Part shown: in pieces, positions 42,828 to 55,110 of the stretch | How positions within the stretch are numbered: position 1 is the stretch's first letter | Layout of the letters: the number at the start of each line of letters is the position of its first letter | Translations under genes and position numbers: made by a program | Source of the DNA: Calycina herbarum | Lineage: Eukaryota; Ascomycota; Leotiomycetes; Helotiales; Pezizellaceae | DNA: 64,000 nt | Reading direction: 5' to 3' | Assembly (NCBI GenBank): GCA_001414485.1 | Contig: LLEY01000185.1 | Span: forward strand, 51,953-115,952 | Notes under the pieces: model-generated | What the model was told of the DNA's origin: nothing | Seen by the model: only the letters and a program-made list of their open reading frames with translations | The model's database searches: none

Positions 42828-43080
42828 TATAAAAAGATATTAAGTAAAGTATTTACTAATTCTTACTAGAGTATATATTTATTAGTAGAGTATTTACTTA
42901 TTAGAAAGTAAGAAATTTATATATAAAAGTATTAAGTAAAGTATTTACTAATTCTTACTAGAGTATATATTTATTAGTAAAGTATTTACTTACTAAGATA
43001 TTAAGTATAGTATTTACTTATAAAAAGTATAGTATTAACTTATAAGACTAGTAAGTAAAGTATATACTATAATAGTCCTA
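42828..43080. repeat. Short AT-rich repeats, aagtaaagtatttacta type
   Basis: Several imperfect copies of aagtaaagtatttactaatt with ttactagagtatatatttat between them. They continue the sequence left of copy 1. Probably LTR-internal repeats of an old element. Confidence 0.5.
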
Positions 43081-45220
43081 GTTATATACGACTAGATCAC
43101 GTGCCGAGGTTCTACCGAAGTCTCGCTTAGTATATATAAATAGAGACAGAGTATACTAACTCTTCTCTTCTCTCTTTAGTTTAGTTTTCTTCGAATATAG
43201 ATACTATTCTATAAGTATCTCTTTTGATATATTTATAAAAAGCTATTATACTAAAACTAAACTCACACTCTAGCCTAGAAAGGTATACGAATATTCTAAT
43301 ATAGATAACGTCGTTTATAAATAAAAACATATATATTCACCTTATAGTAAATCCTTTTACACGCGGTAATAAGTTACGACGCTTCTCTCTTAGCTAGCTT
43401 GATAAGTAATCAAACGAAGAGCCTTTATCTTTACCTTTATCTTTACTACCTACTATTAATACTAGCTCTCGAAAGACTAAGACCTCTTCTCGAGCTATAG
43501 TACTACTACCTCTACCTACTAGCAAGGCTACTGCTAGCTCTTCTACAGTAGTAAAGTCTAAGTTACCTTCTTCTCTTTTAGTCGATAATACCTTATAATA
43601 AATTCTTTAGACGATAACTACTCTTATAGATAAGGTCTACTACCTTGAAGTTAATACTAGATCTACCTCTTAAGAAGTAGACATATATATACGCTATAAA
43701 TATATCTCTATAGAGCTAAAAGTTAGAAAGGTTACTTAATCTACCTCTGCTACCTAGTCTTCTAAGAAGACTAGTAGAGTAGAGAATCTACGTACGTTTA
43801 TAATAGAAGACGACTAGATTACGTATAATACCTAGGAGACTGAAATTATAGTAAAGCTATATATTAATACTAACTACTTCGAGTCTAAGAAGGTAAAGAT
43901 AAACCTAGTATATCGCTCTACTACTAGCTAAGTATATAATTATATTTATCTAAAATATAAGTTTAATACTAATAACTGATTTACTACTTATAATAAGATA
44001 CTAGCTTATCTCTGTAATATTATAGTTAGTTCGTAAGTTTATAATAAAGCTCGTAAGAAGTACTAAGAGCTATAAATAGCTTACGAGACGTTCTACGAGT
44101 TTTAAGCAAAGTTCTAGAATCTAGCAGACGAGTCTAAAGCTCTAAAACAAGACTAAATTAATAACCTTTTTAATAAGTTAACTATTAACCTCTAATAAGC
44201 TCTTACTATTATTAGACTTCAAGCTAAGAGAGATATAGACCTCTTTTACACTCTTACTAGTAGCGTCGACAACGACCTATAAGATATTATAGAAGAAAAG
44301 GCTAGGAAGCGTATAAGTAAGTATCTACCTACTATAGCTATAGCTACGACTACGACTACGGCTATATATTCTCTAGAAATTCCTACTTATATAGCTGGTA
44401 TTTTCCTCTCTACTAATATATATTATAACTATAGAGAAGTTAGCTATTATATCAAGTCCTGTCTATAGCTAAGAGTTTATAAGAAGGTAGACTTAAGCGA
44501 GCTAGAGAAGGAAGAAGAAGCTAGATCTAAGTTAGGAAACGACTATATCTAAGAGAAGACTCTATCTTAGGTAAATATAGGATTAATCTCTCTAAGATTA
44601 ATCTATAGTTATTAGTTAGTAGAAAAACGTTTACTTTACCTAGTATAATAATAATTAATAGATATAGTATATAAACCACTATTCTTAGTAATCTTAGAGT
44701 AAATATATTCTCTTTTATAGACGTCTAATTTAGCTATAACTTAGCGAAGTTCTATAATCTTAAAATAAAAAGACTTCTTATACTTATAAAGATTCGCGGA
44801 TATAATAGAGAGATTAGTAGAGAAGCTACTTACTACTTTCTCTCTAATTATATATTAGATAGCTATAAATTCTTTAATATACTCTTTATTCTACTAGACC
44901 TAGGATTATATAACGTTATCCTTAGCTAAAAGTTCTTTAAATACTTTTATATTAATATTAATATAACTTATTAAAAGTTACTCTAGCTAGAGAAACTTAA
45001 GCCTTACTTCTCTACTCGATAGCCTACCTCTCTCTCGTATAAAGCTATTCGTTCTAAGAACTCTACGCTCTTTTACTAGAATTAGATAGACGCTTATAAC
45101 CTTGTAATAGAAGCGGACGAATTATAGAGATAGAATAGCCGATCTATTCTAGAACTTAGTATAATAGAATATCTAGAATACGTATCTACGATCTACGAAG
45201 GCAACTACTAGTCTTTTATA
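43081..45220 (+). pseudogene. Gypsy remnant F: LTR part, gag with zinc knuckle, protease end
   Basis: Begins with an LTR piece (43,093-43,140 matches 17,181-17,228 inversely), then plus-strand gag. Near 44,420-44,470 it reads YYNYREVSYYIKSCL, a zinc knuckle with two Cys and one His turned to Tyr or lost. About 44,890-44,935 reads LGLYNVILS, the DVILG-type end of a retroviral protease with the Asp changed. RT would follow but a Fot1-like copy inserted at 45,223. Probably the same family as remnant G. Frames are full of stops. Confidence 0.65.
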
Positions 45221-46738
45221 TAACGTGGTTTATCACCGAGTAGCGTATATCACCGAGTAGCGTACTTTCCTCTACTTTACTACCTACTAACTTTAATACG
45301 TATTTTCTTAATAACTAACTATAGAAATCCAAACCTAAGAAGTACGAATTATCCTAGCTATTAAGGCTATTCGAATATCTAAAAAACTTAGTCGTCGCTC
45401 TACTATAAAAATCTACAAAGTCTCTAAAACAACACTTCGATATAGAATAGCTAGCTAAACCTATCGTCTTAAAACCAAACCTAATTATTATAAATTAAAC
45501 GACTTAGAGAAGGAGATACTTATTCGATATATACTTGATCTAGATATAAGAGGATTTGCCCTCTAACTAGCTAGTGTAGAAGATATAGCGAATTATATTC
45601 TTAAATCGTAGAGAGGAAAACGCGTCGGTAAGCTCTAGGTATATCGATTTATATAACGTCGACTAGAATTAAAGACGCGTTTTAATCGCGTTTACGACTT
45701 TTAAAGAGCCTTATACGAAGATCTAGAGCTTATTAGCACGTGGTTTCGACTTATAGAGAATATAAGAGTAAAATACAGTGTTTTAGACTACGACTTTTAT
45801 AACTTTAATAAGACGAGGTTTATAATAGGAATTATCTGCCTAGCAATAGTTATAACTCGCGCTGATCGACGTAGTAGAGGTAAGGCAGTTTAGCCTAGTA
45901 ATCGGGAATAGGCTATAGTAATTGCTTATATTAATAGCGAGGGTTAGGACGTGCCTCTGTTTTTAGTAGCTTAAGAGAAGAATTATCTCGCGAATTAGTA
46001 TACTAAGAGCGGCCCTCTACATAACTAGGTTATTAAACCTATAAGCAATAGATAGACTAATAATAAGACAGGCCTAGAATAGCTATAATACTTCGATAAA
46101 TATACTCGTAATTACGCGAAAGAGCTATATCGAATACTAGTATTAGATAGATATAAGAGTTATAAATCAGCTGTATTTCAAGAGTATTACAAAGCTAATA
46201 ATATTATTACTCTTTGCTTACCTCCTTATTTCTCTTATTTAACCTAGCTACTCGACGTTAGATGTTTTAGTATTCTTAAACATATATACGAGCGTTAAAT
46301 TAAGACCTTTATTAAAGCTTATATTAACTATATTACTAAGGTCGAGTTCTTTTTAGTCTTTTATATAGCTTATAAGTAATTAATAACAACTTAAAACGCC
46401 TAGGCTAGATTCCGCGGAGCTGGCTTAGTATCTTTTAATCCCTAGACTATAATATTAAAGCTTAATATCCGATTACGAACTTCTATATCTACTAGACCCC
46501 CCTCTGCGGCCGCTAACTCTTAGGTCTTATAGACCTCTCGTAACCTAACTAACGCTCTTTCGTAAATAACTTTAGTTAAGAATCGTATTTCACGCTATTA
46601 AGGAAGCTCGCTAACCTCTATTTTCGAGACTATAGCTGTATTAGTAAAGAGTATAGAGCTATTAGCTTATGAGATAACTTTGTTATTAGCCGAAGTCTAT
46701 ACTCTTCGTAAGGCAAATAAAGTACTTAGTAAGCGCTG

Positions 46739-46743
46739 TAGAG
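46739..46743. repeat. Left 5-bp target duplication of chromovirus C
   Basis: tagag precedes the LTR at 46,744 and recurs at 53,717-53,721. Removing one copy restores the transposase frame region around cgctgtagagctaaaaag. Confidence 0.88.
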
Positions 46744-47174
46744 TATAACGAAACTCAAACGAACTAAACAAAGATAACTAAGTCTCGAAGGTTAGTATAT
46801 AGGTAAGAAGTATAGATACGCCGGGTTGTTTACTTAGAAGTAAACTCGTTACTTATATTAAAGATATTAAATAAGATAATAAGATTAATAACTAAAGTTG
46901 AATACGAAGTTCCTATCTAATAGCAGACGTGCTAGTCTTATATAGGACTATAGTCCTCTGTTCTAATCGCTCTAGTCGCTCGCCCTAATCGCTTTAATCG
47001 ACAGGCGACTTAAGCGACTTAGGCGACTAGGTCACGTGATGCCTCTTACCAAAAGAAATCCATAGATCGCTTAGCTAGTCTAAGGATCCTTTTATAAGAG
47101 TTTCCGATAATACTTAACCTATTAGAGCGCTGCCTAGTCTTTACTCGTTATATACTTATATATAATTCGTAATA
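46744..47174 (-). repeat. 3' LTR of chromovirus C
   Basis: 431 bp, tataacgaaac to cgtaata on plus. It contains cgacttaagcgacttaggcg-type short repeats and gtcacgtgat. Very similar to 53,286-53,716. Confidence 0.88.
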
Positions 47175-47239
47175 CTATCCCCTTCTTAGCCTAGCGTGTC
47201 TCTACGCTTAAGTACAACCTAAGAAATACCGTTAGAAGG

Positions 47240-47870
47240 CTAGTAGCCTTCTCTTACTATAATGTTTTTAATAATACTATCTATAAAAGATAAACTAAAA
47301 TAAAATCATACTAATAATACCTTTTATATTAATCGAGTTAGATCTGAAATATCCCTTTATACTTACTATCTTACTTCTACGTCTAGCTGTTAATATATAT
47401 CTATTACTAGGGGTAAGAAATGTTCTAAGTATACTAGGAAAGGTAAAACTTATAATATTAAGAAGTAAAATCGAATACTCTTAACTTTTAAATAGGAATC
47501 CCTTAATACGTAGAAACGCCGTCTACGGGTTAAGAAAGAGATAGTCTATTAGACCTAAGAAAAGGTCTTTTAGGCCTAGTAAGAAGCAATGTTAAAGGTT
47601 CTTTATCTTTAAGTATAGCAACGTCTTCTTAACGAGCGAGAATAATAGATACTTTATTAAGGACTTAATACTCTTTAGAAGCTAGATAAGGCTAAGAAGA
47701 AGAAGGAAAAAGAAAAAGAAGAGAAGGAAAGAAGAAAGGAGGTTACTAGGCTGGCCGCCTACTTTACCTCTACTGCTTCTAACCCTGCTTTTAACCTAGG
47801 TCTCGATCCTAGCTTCCTCGAGGTCTTCTCTATTAATTACCTAATATAGATAACCTTAGGTTTTAATAGT
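47240..47870 (+). pseudogene. Antisense ORF of chromovirus C (conserved with element A)
   Basis: On plus, opposite to pol. Reading with RIP stops taken as Gln or Trp: CSKYTRKGKTYN (a CX2C-type start with Cys-to-Tyr changes), ILLTFKQESLN, QKRRLRVKKEIV, VLYLQVQQRLLNERENN, KAKKKKEKEKEEKERRKE, and NLGLDPSFLEVFSINYL. This parallels element A's antisense ORF in order: Cys-type start, helical Arg/Gln part, Lys/Glu coiled coil, and a NLGL/NLAF...FL..F end. No known enzyme motif. A putative nucleic-acid-binding or accessory protein is a guess only. Confidence 0.6.
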
Positions 47871-47899
47871 AGAAGTCCTAAAGTTCCTCTAAGTACTAG

Positions 47900-50800
47900 T
47901 TAATGTTTTTTCTAGGTTCTTAAGTATTCTCTAAGTATAGGTAATCTAACTATTTAATTAAATACTTAACTTATCCTCTAATAAGTTTATAGTTAAGAAT
48001 TCTCTTAACTTCGTACTTAACGTTTAGGTTTACTAGTTAAATTTCTATAAGTAGAGCTAGTAGTGCTTCTAGTAGTACTAGTTTAAGTAAGAATATATAG
48101 AATACTAGGTAGATATTTATTATTTTTAGTAATATAAGTTTATAATTTAAAGGTCTCTTAACTTATTTAATTTTAAATAGTCTAAGTTTTTTATAATCTA
48201 GTTTATTACTTAGTCTTTTTATATTAATATTCTTTTATACTAAGTAGACCTTATCTCCCTCTTTTAGCGTTAGCTTCTAACTACGTCGTTTATTATAGTA
48301 GTACGTGTTTCTTTTAGTAATAAACTATAAATCCTCTACAAGTTCTTTATATAACCTCTTAATTTTTAAGACCTAAATATAAGTAAGTTAATTATTAATA
48401 GTTATAGATAGTAGTTCTTAGTATACTAATAATTTATACCTATAATTAGCATAAAATAGCGTAACAAGTGTTATTTCTATTACTAAACTATTATAGATAA
48501 ACTATACTAAAAGTAGTAGCTCTACCTAGTTGTTTTACTAGTAGTTTATATAATAATAAAGATATATTTTAACTACTTAATTTATATATTTATTTCCTCT
48601 ATTTGTCTAAGAGTGAAAAGCTATAGAAAGCTTCCTTTTTACACCTAATCGTTCTATAAGAGTAATTTAAAATTTTAAGATAAAGAGTTTATCTCTATCT
48701 AAGAGTATCTCTTTAAGTAGTCTATATTTTAAGACTACTTCTTTAAGAAATATAAATACTAATTCCTTAGCTATACTTAACTCTATATATACTATTAGAA
48801 TTATATACTTTATAAGTTATTCTATAATAACTAGGATCGCGTTATATTTAACTTTTATTATTAGATCCTTAGATTTTAGTAATTTAATAATAAAATCTAT
48901 AGATATTAATTTCTAAGATATCTATAGTATTAGAGTAATGTTTATCTATTTATAAAGAGTATAGTAGGAAGCCTTATTCCTAGTATAGGTATTATATTCT
49001 ACTATTACTTTCTTAACTATTATAGATAATCGATTAATATAGTAGTATTATTTTATCCTCTAAAGAGTTCTACGAATTCCTTAGTATCTATAAGCGGGTA
49101 TAGTATAGTATTCTTATATAAATGCTTTTATATATAAACTAGGAACCTATAGTTTCCCTTTTATATACTAGTTATAACCTTTATATAAGTTTTAAATTTT
49201 ATCTATTTATATATTATTTATTACTACTATTTTATATATAGTAGGTACTAAGTCTCTATTTTTAAGAGTTTTTAAGATTATAATCTTTTTATACTCTTTA
49301 TTTCTCTTATATCTAGGTTTCTAGCTAAGAGTATTAACTTAAGCGTTTAACGTTCCTTTTATATAGTAAATAATAATATTAAACTCTTCTAAAATTTTTA
49401 CTTATCTAGCTAATTATCTAGTTATAAGTTCCTTAGTTATTATAAATGTCTTAAGGTTCTTATAGTTAGATAGAATTATAACCTAGTATTTTACTAGCTA
49501 TAAATAGATTCTCTAGTATTCTAAGGCTAATATAATAGTAAGTAATTCTTTATCGAAGATACTATAGTTTTATTATACTAGGTTAAATATTTTAGAATAA
49601 TATATAATAAGTATAAGTTTTCCTTTTTTATTTAGTTATAAGTAAATTATACCTACTAATATATCTAAGACGTCTATTTTAATTATACTTAGTTTTTCTA
49701 TATCGAAGTTATATAGAATAGGTTTTTCTATAAACCTTGCTTTAATTCTTTAAAAAGTGTTCTTAGCTTATTTATTCTAAATAAACCTAATAGCTTTCTT
49801 AACTAGTACTATTATTAGTTTAGTAATCTTTATATAGTCTCTAATAAATAGATAGTAAAAGTTTATAAATCTAAGGAAGGACTATATATCTTTTATATTC
49901 TCTAGTAATTTCTAGTTTAAGATATCTTAGATCTTTACTAGATCTATTTCTATTTTTCTTAGGCTAAATACCTATCCTAGGAAAAGTATCTAAGTTACTC
50001 TAAACTTGTATTTCGAGAGTTTTAACTAAGAGTTTACTTTTATAAGTTATTATAAAACTTCTTTAATATATCTCTTATATTCTTCTTCTTTTTCTAAGAA
50101 GATTAAGATATTATCTAGGTAATAGATTACTATTACTTTTAGAAGATCTCTTAAAATATTATTATTTTATCTTTAATATATAGCTAGTATATTATAAAGT
50201 CTAAATAGTATAACTATATATTTATAAAGGCCTAATAGTAAGGTAAACGCTGTCTTTTATTTATCTCTAGTTTTTATTTATATAAGTTTATAAGCGTTTT
50301 ATTAATCTAGTTTCGTAAATTATACTACTTTGTCTAACTTGTTTTATAAGTATTAGCTAGGTAGTAGTAGATAAGCGTTCTTAACTATAGTATGATTTAC
50401 TTCTTAGTAATTAATATATACTCTCTTATCTAGGTTATCTTTTTTCTTAATAATAAGTATATTTAAGGTAATTAGTAACTTAGATTTTCTAATATATTCT
50501 TTCTTAATATCTTCTTTTATATAACTTTCTATTCTCTATAGGCTTTTCTAGTTATATAACCGAAGCTTCTGTTTTAAAAGGTAATAACTCTCTTTTAATT
50601 TAATCTTATAATCCTATAAGCAATGTTTTAGTAAGGCTTGTAAGTCTTCTAGGTTTTTGAACAAAGCTTTAAATTCTCTATACTATATAGGTATTTTATT
50701 ATTAGCTGTCTTACTAACTTGTAGAAGACTCTGGGCAAGGTGTTCTAGTATCTTAGAAGAGGTAGCGCTAACCTCGTTCTAGCTTTATAGTTATAATTAT

Positions 50801-52900
50801 AAACCTATGTAATTATATTAACTAAAGGTTATTATTTAAGCCTTTTAATTAATATCTAGATTATGTTCCCTAATCTATAATATACTAAGTATTACTTCTT
50901 TACTTCCTATTTTAATAATATCGAATTATATATCTAAGTAGTATTCTTTAATAGTAACTTTTGTTAGAATAGTTTACTAATTAATAATTCTATTCTAATA
51001 TACAACGTCTATTCTATTAACTACTCCTAAGTAGTATAGCTTTATACTTTTAATTAGGACGTTTAGCTTCTTTTAAGCTACTAGAGAAAGGAAATTACCT
51101 ATTACTCTAGAATTAATTAAGACTTAGAGTTCCTTTCCTCTTATCTTTACTATTATTATAAGTTAATTTTCTCTAAAGGTAGTGTTTAACTCTCTTATAG
51201 TAGTATATTCTTTTAGTTTAATATAATAAACCTTAAATCTTCTTTTACTATTATCTTCCTTTATAGAGCTTAGAAAGAATATTACTTTTTTATTATTAGA
51301 AAAAGCTACTTTATATATTAGACTATCTTTTATAGTTCTCTTAGGTTCTAGAAGGGTTCTAATAAAGCATCTCTCTATTAACTAATCTAATATAGCTTAT
51401 AGTTTATAATAAACCTATTTAATAGTTGTTTCTCCTAGAATCTTAGTAATCTAACGTTCAACTTCTATTAGTTAGTAGAATTTCTAGATTAGAGTAGCCT
51501 ATAGGTCTACTTAAATAACTCTAAATATTTACTAATCCTCTAACTCTTTAAATAATATTACTATTTCTTTTTCTGTTCTTAATACCTAGTATTTCTTATT
51601 AATTTCTAACCTATAGTTTTAGCTAGGTAGGTAGGTAGTAATTTCTAATTTTAAATATCTATTATATTTATTAAAATTCTTTAAATAATACTATTCCTAT
51701 CTAGTAGTATTATTTTTTATCTTAGTAACTATCTATAAGTCTTCCTCTTCTAGGTAGTTATTAGGTATTATTTATTCTAGTCTAGGTTCTTTAAACTTAA
51801 TAGTTTCTCTTCCTATAATAAGGCTAACTATTATTACTTAGTCTTATTTATTCTATACTATTAAGTACATAGATAAAACTATAGAGTTAATCTCTTAAGT
51901 AGAATATAAGCTCTAAAAATTAGGTTTCTAATTTTCTATATATACCTATCTATTCCCTCTCTTAAATGTCCTAATAAATACCTATATCTTATCTTATTTA
52001 GGCTTAAGTATTCGTAGATCTATTTCTAGTATATTAAGTACTAATTCTAATAACTCTAATAAACTCGTTATTAGTAGTAATTTATATTCTACTTAAAGAG
52101 GTAATTTATAATCTATTTCTAATCATATATTATAATATTCTTTAAGTAATAGATCTCTATTATTATTAGTATCTTATACTCTACTAACTTATAACTTAAT
52201 TCCGTCGTTTAGCTATAGATATATAGCGTCTATTATTATATTTAAAGAATCTATTTTAATCTATATACTATATTCTCTAGTCTTAAGTTCTTCGTCTATA
52301 AGTTTAATTCTTTTAAGTAAAGCTACTTCTTTTTAAACAGTAGTATTAACTTACTTCTCTTTAGAGTCTTTCTTCTTACTATACTTATTTACTTAGTAAC
52401 TAGGAAGACTATAGTTATAATATAAGTTCTACTTACGTTAACGATTTCGCTCTTTCTAGGATAGTCCTCTCTTCTAGGAGTTTTCTTTCTTAGATTCCTT
52501 TTATAGAACCTATAATTTCTAAGTAGTATTAATTTCTATAGAATCTCTATAATCTTTTCGTCTACTCTTTCCTTATTAATAACTATAACTTCCTTTCTTC
52601 TCTAGATTTCTTTTATAAATACGATTATCGATTTTAATTATATTATTCGTTAATTTATTTAGTATATCTAGAAAATCTTCTTATATAAGTTTATCTTTAA
52701 TATTATTCTTAAGTCTATAATAGAATTGTTTATATAACGCTTTGTTATTTTATTCTATTTATATAGAGTATTATTAAAATTATAAAGCATATTTAGTAGC
52801 TAAACCCTTTTACTTAAGTATATATAAAGCTCTAACTGCTTTTTTCTTTATATTAACATCTTTAAAAGCCTAGTTAATTCTATTCTTAAATCCTTAAATA
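47900..52900 (-). pseudogene. Chromovirus C gag-pol (RT, RNase H, integrase, chromodomain)
   Basis: Minus-strand remnant. RT near 50,440-50,250 reads RVYINY.EVNHTIVKNAYL and KLD..NAYKLI, with Trp, Arg and Gln codons mutated. Integrase lies at about 49,150-48,300. The chromodomain at about 48,010-47,920 reads EVKRILNYKLIRG, VKYLIK.LDYLYLENT.EP, matching the EVEEIL...KYLIKW.GY...ENTWEP pattern with W lost to stops. The order shows a chromovirus of the fungal Ty3/gypsy group. Confidence 0.85.
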
Positions 52901-53285
52901 TTCTTAAACAAATCCCTTATCTTCTTAGATATTTAAAGAGAGACTTTTCTCTTAGTTGTTTTATTCACCTAGTAGTCCTCTAGATATAGTTCTAACCAGT
53001 TATAAGCTACCTCTTTAAGATAAGTAGACAACTATATAACCTAGTTAGTTTTATTTCTAAACTAAGTATAATAAAAGTTTAAGTAGAGAGAAGCTTTTAT
53101 TAAAAACTTAGCTAGTTTCTTAGATAAGCTATCGAACAGCTTCGGAATTAGAAGTTTCACTTCCTTATAGAGAGTAGTAACTGGCGTAACTAGAGAGGGC
53201 CGTAGTTAGCTTTAGCAGAGTGGTTTTCGAAGTAGAAGAGGTTACCGACATAGTAGCGATCTTACTTCTAAGTAGATGCTTAAAG

Positions 53286-53716
53286 TATAACGAAACTTAA
53301 ACGAACTAAACAAAGATAACTAAGTCTCGAAGGTTAGTATATAGGTAAGAAGTATAGATACGCTAGGTTATTTACTTAGAAGTGAACTCGTTACTTATAT
53401 TAAAGATGTTAAATAAGATAATAAGATTAATAACTAAAGTTAAGTACGAAGTTCCTATCTAATAGCAGACGTGCTAGTCTTATATAAGACTGTAGTCCTC
53501 TGTTCTAATCGCTCTAGTCGCTCGCCCTGATCGCTTTAATCGACAGGCGACTTAAGCGACTTAGGCGACTAGGTCACGTGATGCCTCTTACCAAAAGAAA
53601 TCCATGAATCGCTTAGCTAGTCTAAGGATCCTTTTATAAGAGTTTCCGATAGTGCTTAACCTGTTAGGGCGCCGCCTAGTCTTCACTCGTTATATACTTA
53701 TACGTGATTCGTAATA
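53286..53716 (-). repeat. 5' LTR of chromovirus C
   Basis: 431 bp, partner of 46,744-47,174; followed by the target duplication tagag. It keeps more CpA/TpG (for example tccatgaatcgc, acgtgattcgtaata) than the left LTR. Confidence 0.88.
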
Positions 53717-54063
53717 TAGAGCTAAAAAGACTCGGGTCTATTAAGGAGGTGTACTTACTATAGAGGATATATAGGACGTATTAGTATAAAAGGAGGCAGA
53801 GGAACAGGCTCGACGTGATAAGCGTTCTAAGAGAGATAGATAAAATAAGAGGCAAACCTTTAGACAACGGTGTAGTACTTATAGAAAGACTAGTTATAAT
53901 ATACAAACTTGTTAAGAGGTTATAGATATATCTAGTTTATTAGATTCTAAGTAGTTTTAATTAATATTATTTGTTATAGTTGATTAATCTGATATTAAAG
54001 TAGTAGAGTAGAGAGAAAGTACGCTACTTAGTAATATATACTACTTAGTAATAAACCACGTTA

Positions 54064-55108
54064 TAAGAAAAAGAAATTATAGAGATTAGAACTTATAATA
54101 AGCTAGTATATAAAGAAGTAGTATTTAATAAAATATTAATATATATAAGGTAAATATCTTTAAGCTTTTAAAGTTATTTTTAGAAGAATTAAAACACTTT
54201 TAATCTTTTAAATAATACTATTTTCTTTTAAAAGTTTTTATCTTTTCTTAGAATTAGTTTTAGAAATAGTAATACTACGGAGTTCTAAATATACTAAACT
54301 CTAATAACGACTAAATTATAAATCGTAAATTATAAAACGTAAAAAGAGGTTAAAAAATATATTAGTATTTAAGCTACTACTTAAATCAGCTTAATTACAC
54401 TATATAGCTCTACTTATATATACTCTTATACTCGTACTCTTACTACTTCTATCTTCGCTTCTTTCTTTAAGTAAATAGAAGAGAAGAGAAAGAGTAGAAA
54501 GAGCGCGGAAATGCTAAAATAGTAGGCGAGGAACCTTGTTTACTTCTCGCTTAATTTCTAGCTCTTCTCTAAAGAGATAGAAGAGTGATATTATAACGTA
54601 ACTATTAATTATTTACTAGCCCCTAGTCTCTAGCCTCTAGTCTCTAGCTCCTCGGCCTCTCTCTAGCCTCTTCCTTTTCTTCTTCTTCTTCTTCTCTATT
54701 AAAGAAAGTATAAGAGAGTATAAGAGTAATATTAAAAGAGAGAAAGATAAGAGGTATAGTAGTAAGAGAATATAATAGAATAGGTAAAGTAGTACGAGAA
54801 TATAATAGAATAGGTAATATAGTAAGAGAGTAGTATTAACAAATAAGTAGTAGCTTAATAACCTATAATAGACGCGAAAGTAAGAGCGAGAGAAGTAAGA
54901 GAAAGTAAGTTTCTTATACTATTTCCTACTATGAAAAGTAATACTTTACGATTTATAATTAACGATTTAGTCGTTTTTAGAGTTTAGTATATTTAGAATA
55001 CTATAAATACTAACTTCGAGATTATTTTTAGTATTATATAAAATAAGTCTTAGATCTATACTTAGTTAATTAAAAGTTAATAATATAATAAGATATTAAA
55101 AAAACCTT
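54064..55108. other. AT-rich repeat-derived sequence between Fot1-like copies 2 and 3
   Basis: No recognisable coding motif. It includes a CT-rich run at 54,615-54,700 (ctagtctctagcctctag, then cttcttcttcttcttc) and a tandem duplication of about 39 bp (gagaatataatagaataggt) at 54,766-54,830. Probably old retroelement DNA. Confidence 0.5.
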
Positions 55109-55110
55109 TA

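Larger units (their letters stand above)
46744..53716 (-). mobile_element. Chromovirus C, full-length Ty3/gypsy element
   Basis: 6,973 bp with 431-bp LTRs and a tagag duplication. Pol is on the minus strand. From right to left: LTR, gag with a zinc-knuckle remnant (about 52,440-52,380), protease, RT (about 50,600-49,800), RNase H, integrase, chromodomain (about 48,060-47,920), then an ORF in the opposite direction before the left LTR. Same family as A, D and E. It is uninterrupted but heavily RIPed. Confidence 0.9.
45223..54061 (+). mobile_element. Fot1/pogo-like DNA transposon, copy 2, split by chromovirus C
   Basis: Ends acgtggtttatcaccgag (left) and, read on minus, acgtggtttattactaag (right), with TA at 45,221-45,222 and 54,062-54,063. 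Without the inserted chromovirus and its 5-bp duplication it is about 1,861 bp. Each end has two direct sub-repeats of the atcaccgagtagcgta type. The transposase frame lies at 45,300-46,743 and 53,717-53,950; the two halves join at the tagag duplication exactly where copy 1 is continuous. RIP stops throughout. Confidence 0.88.
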
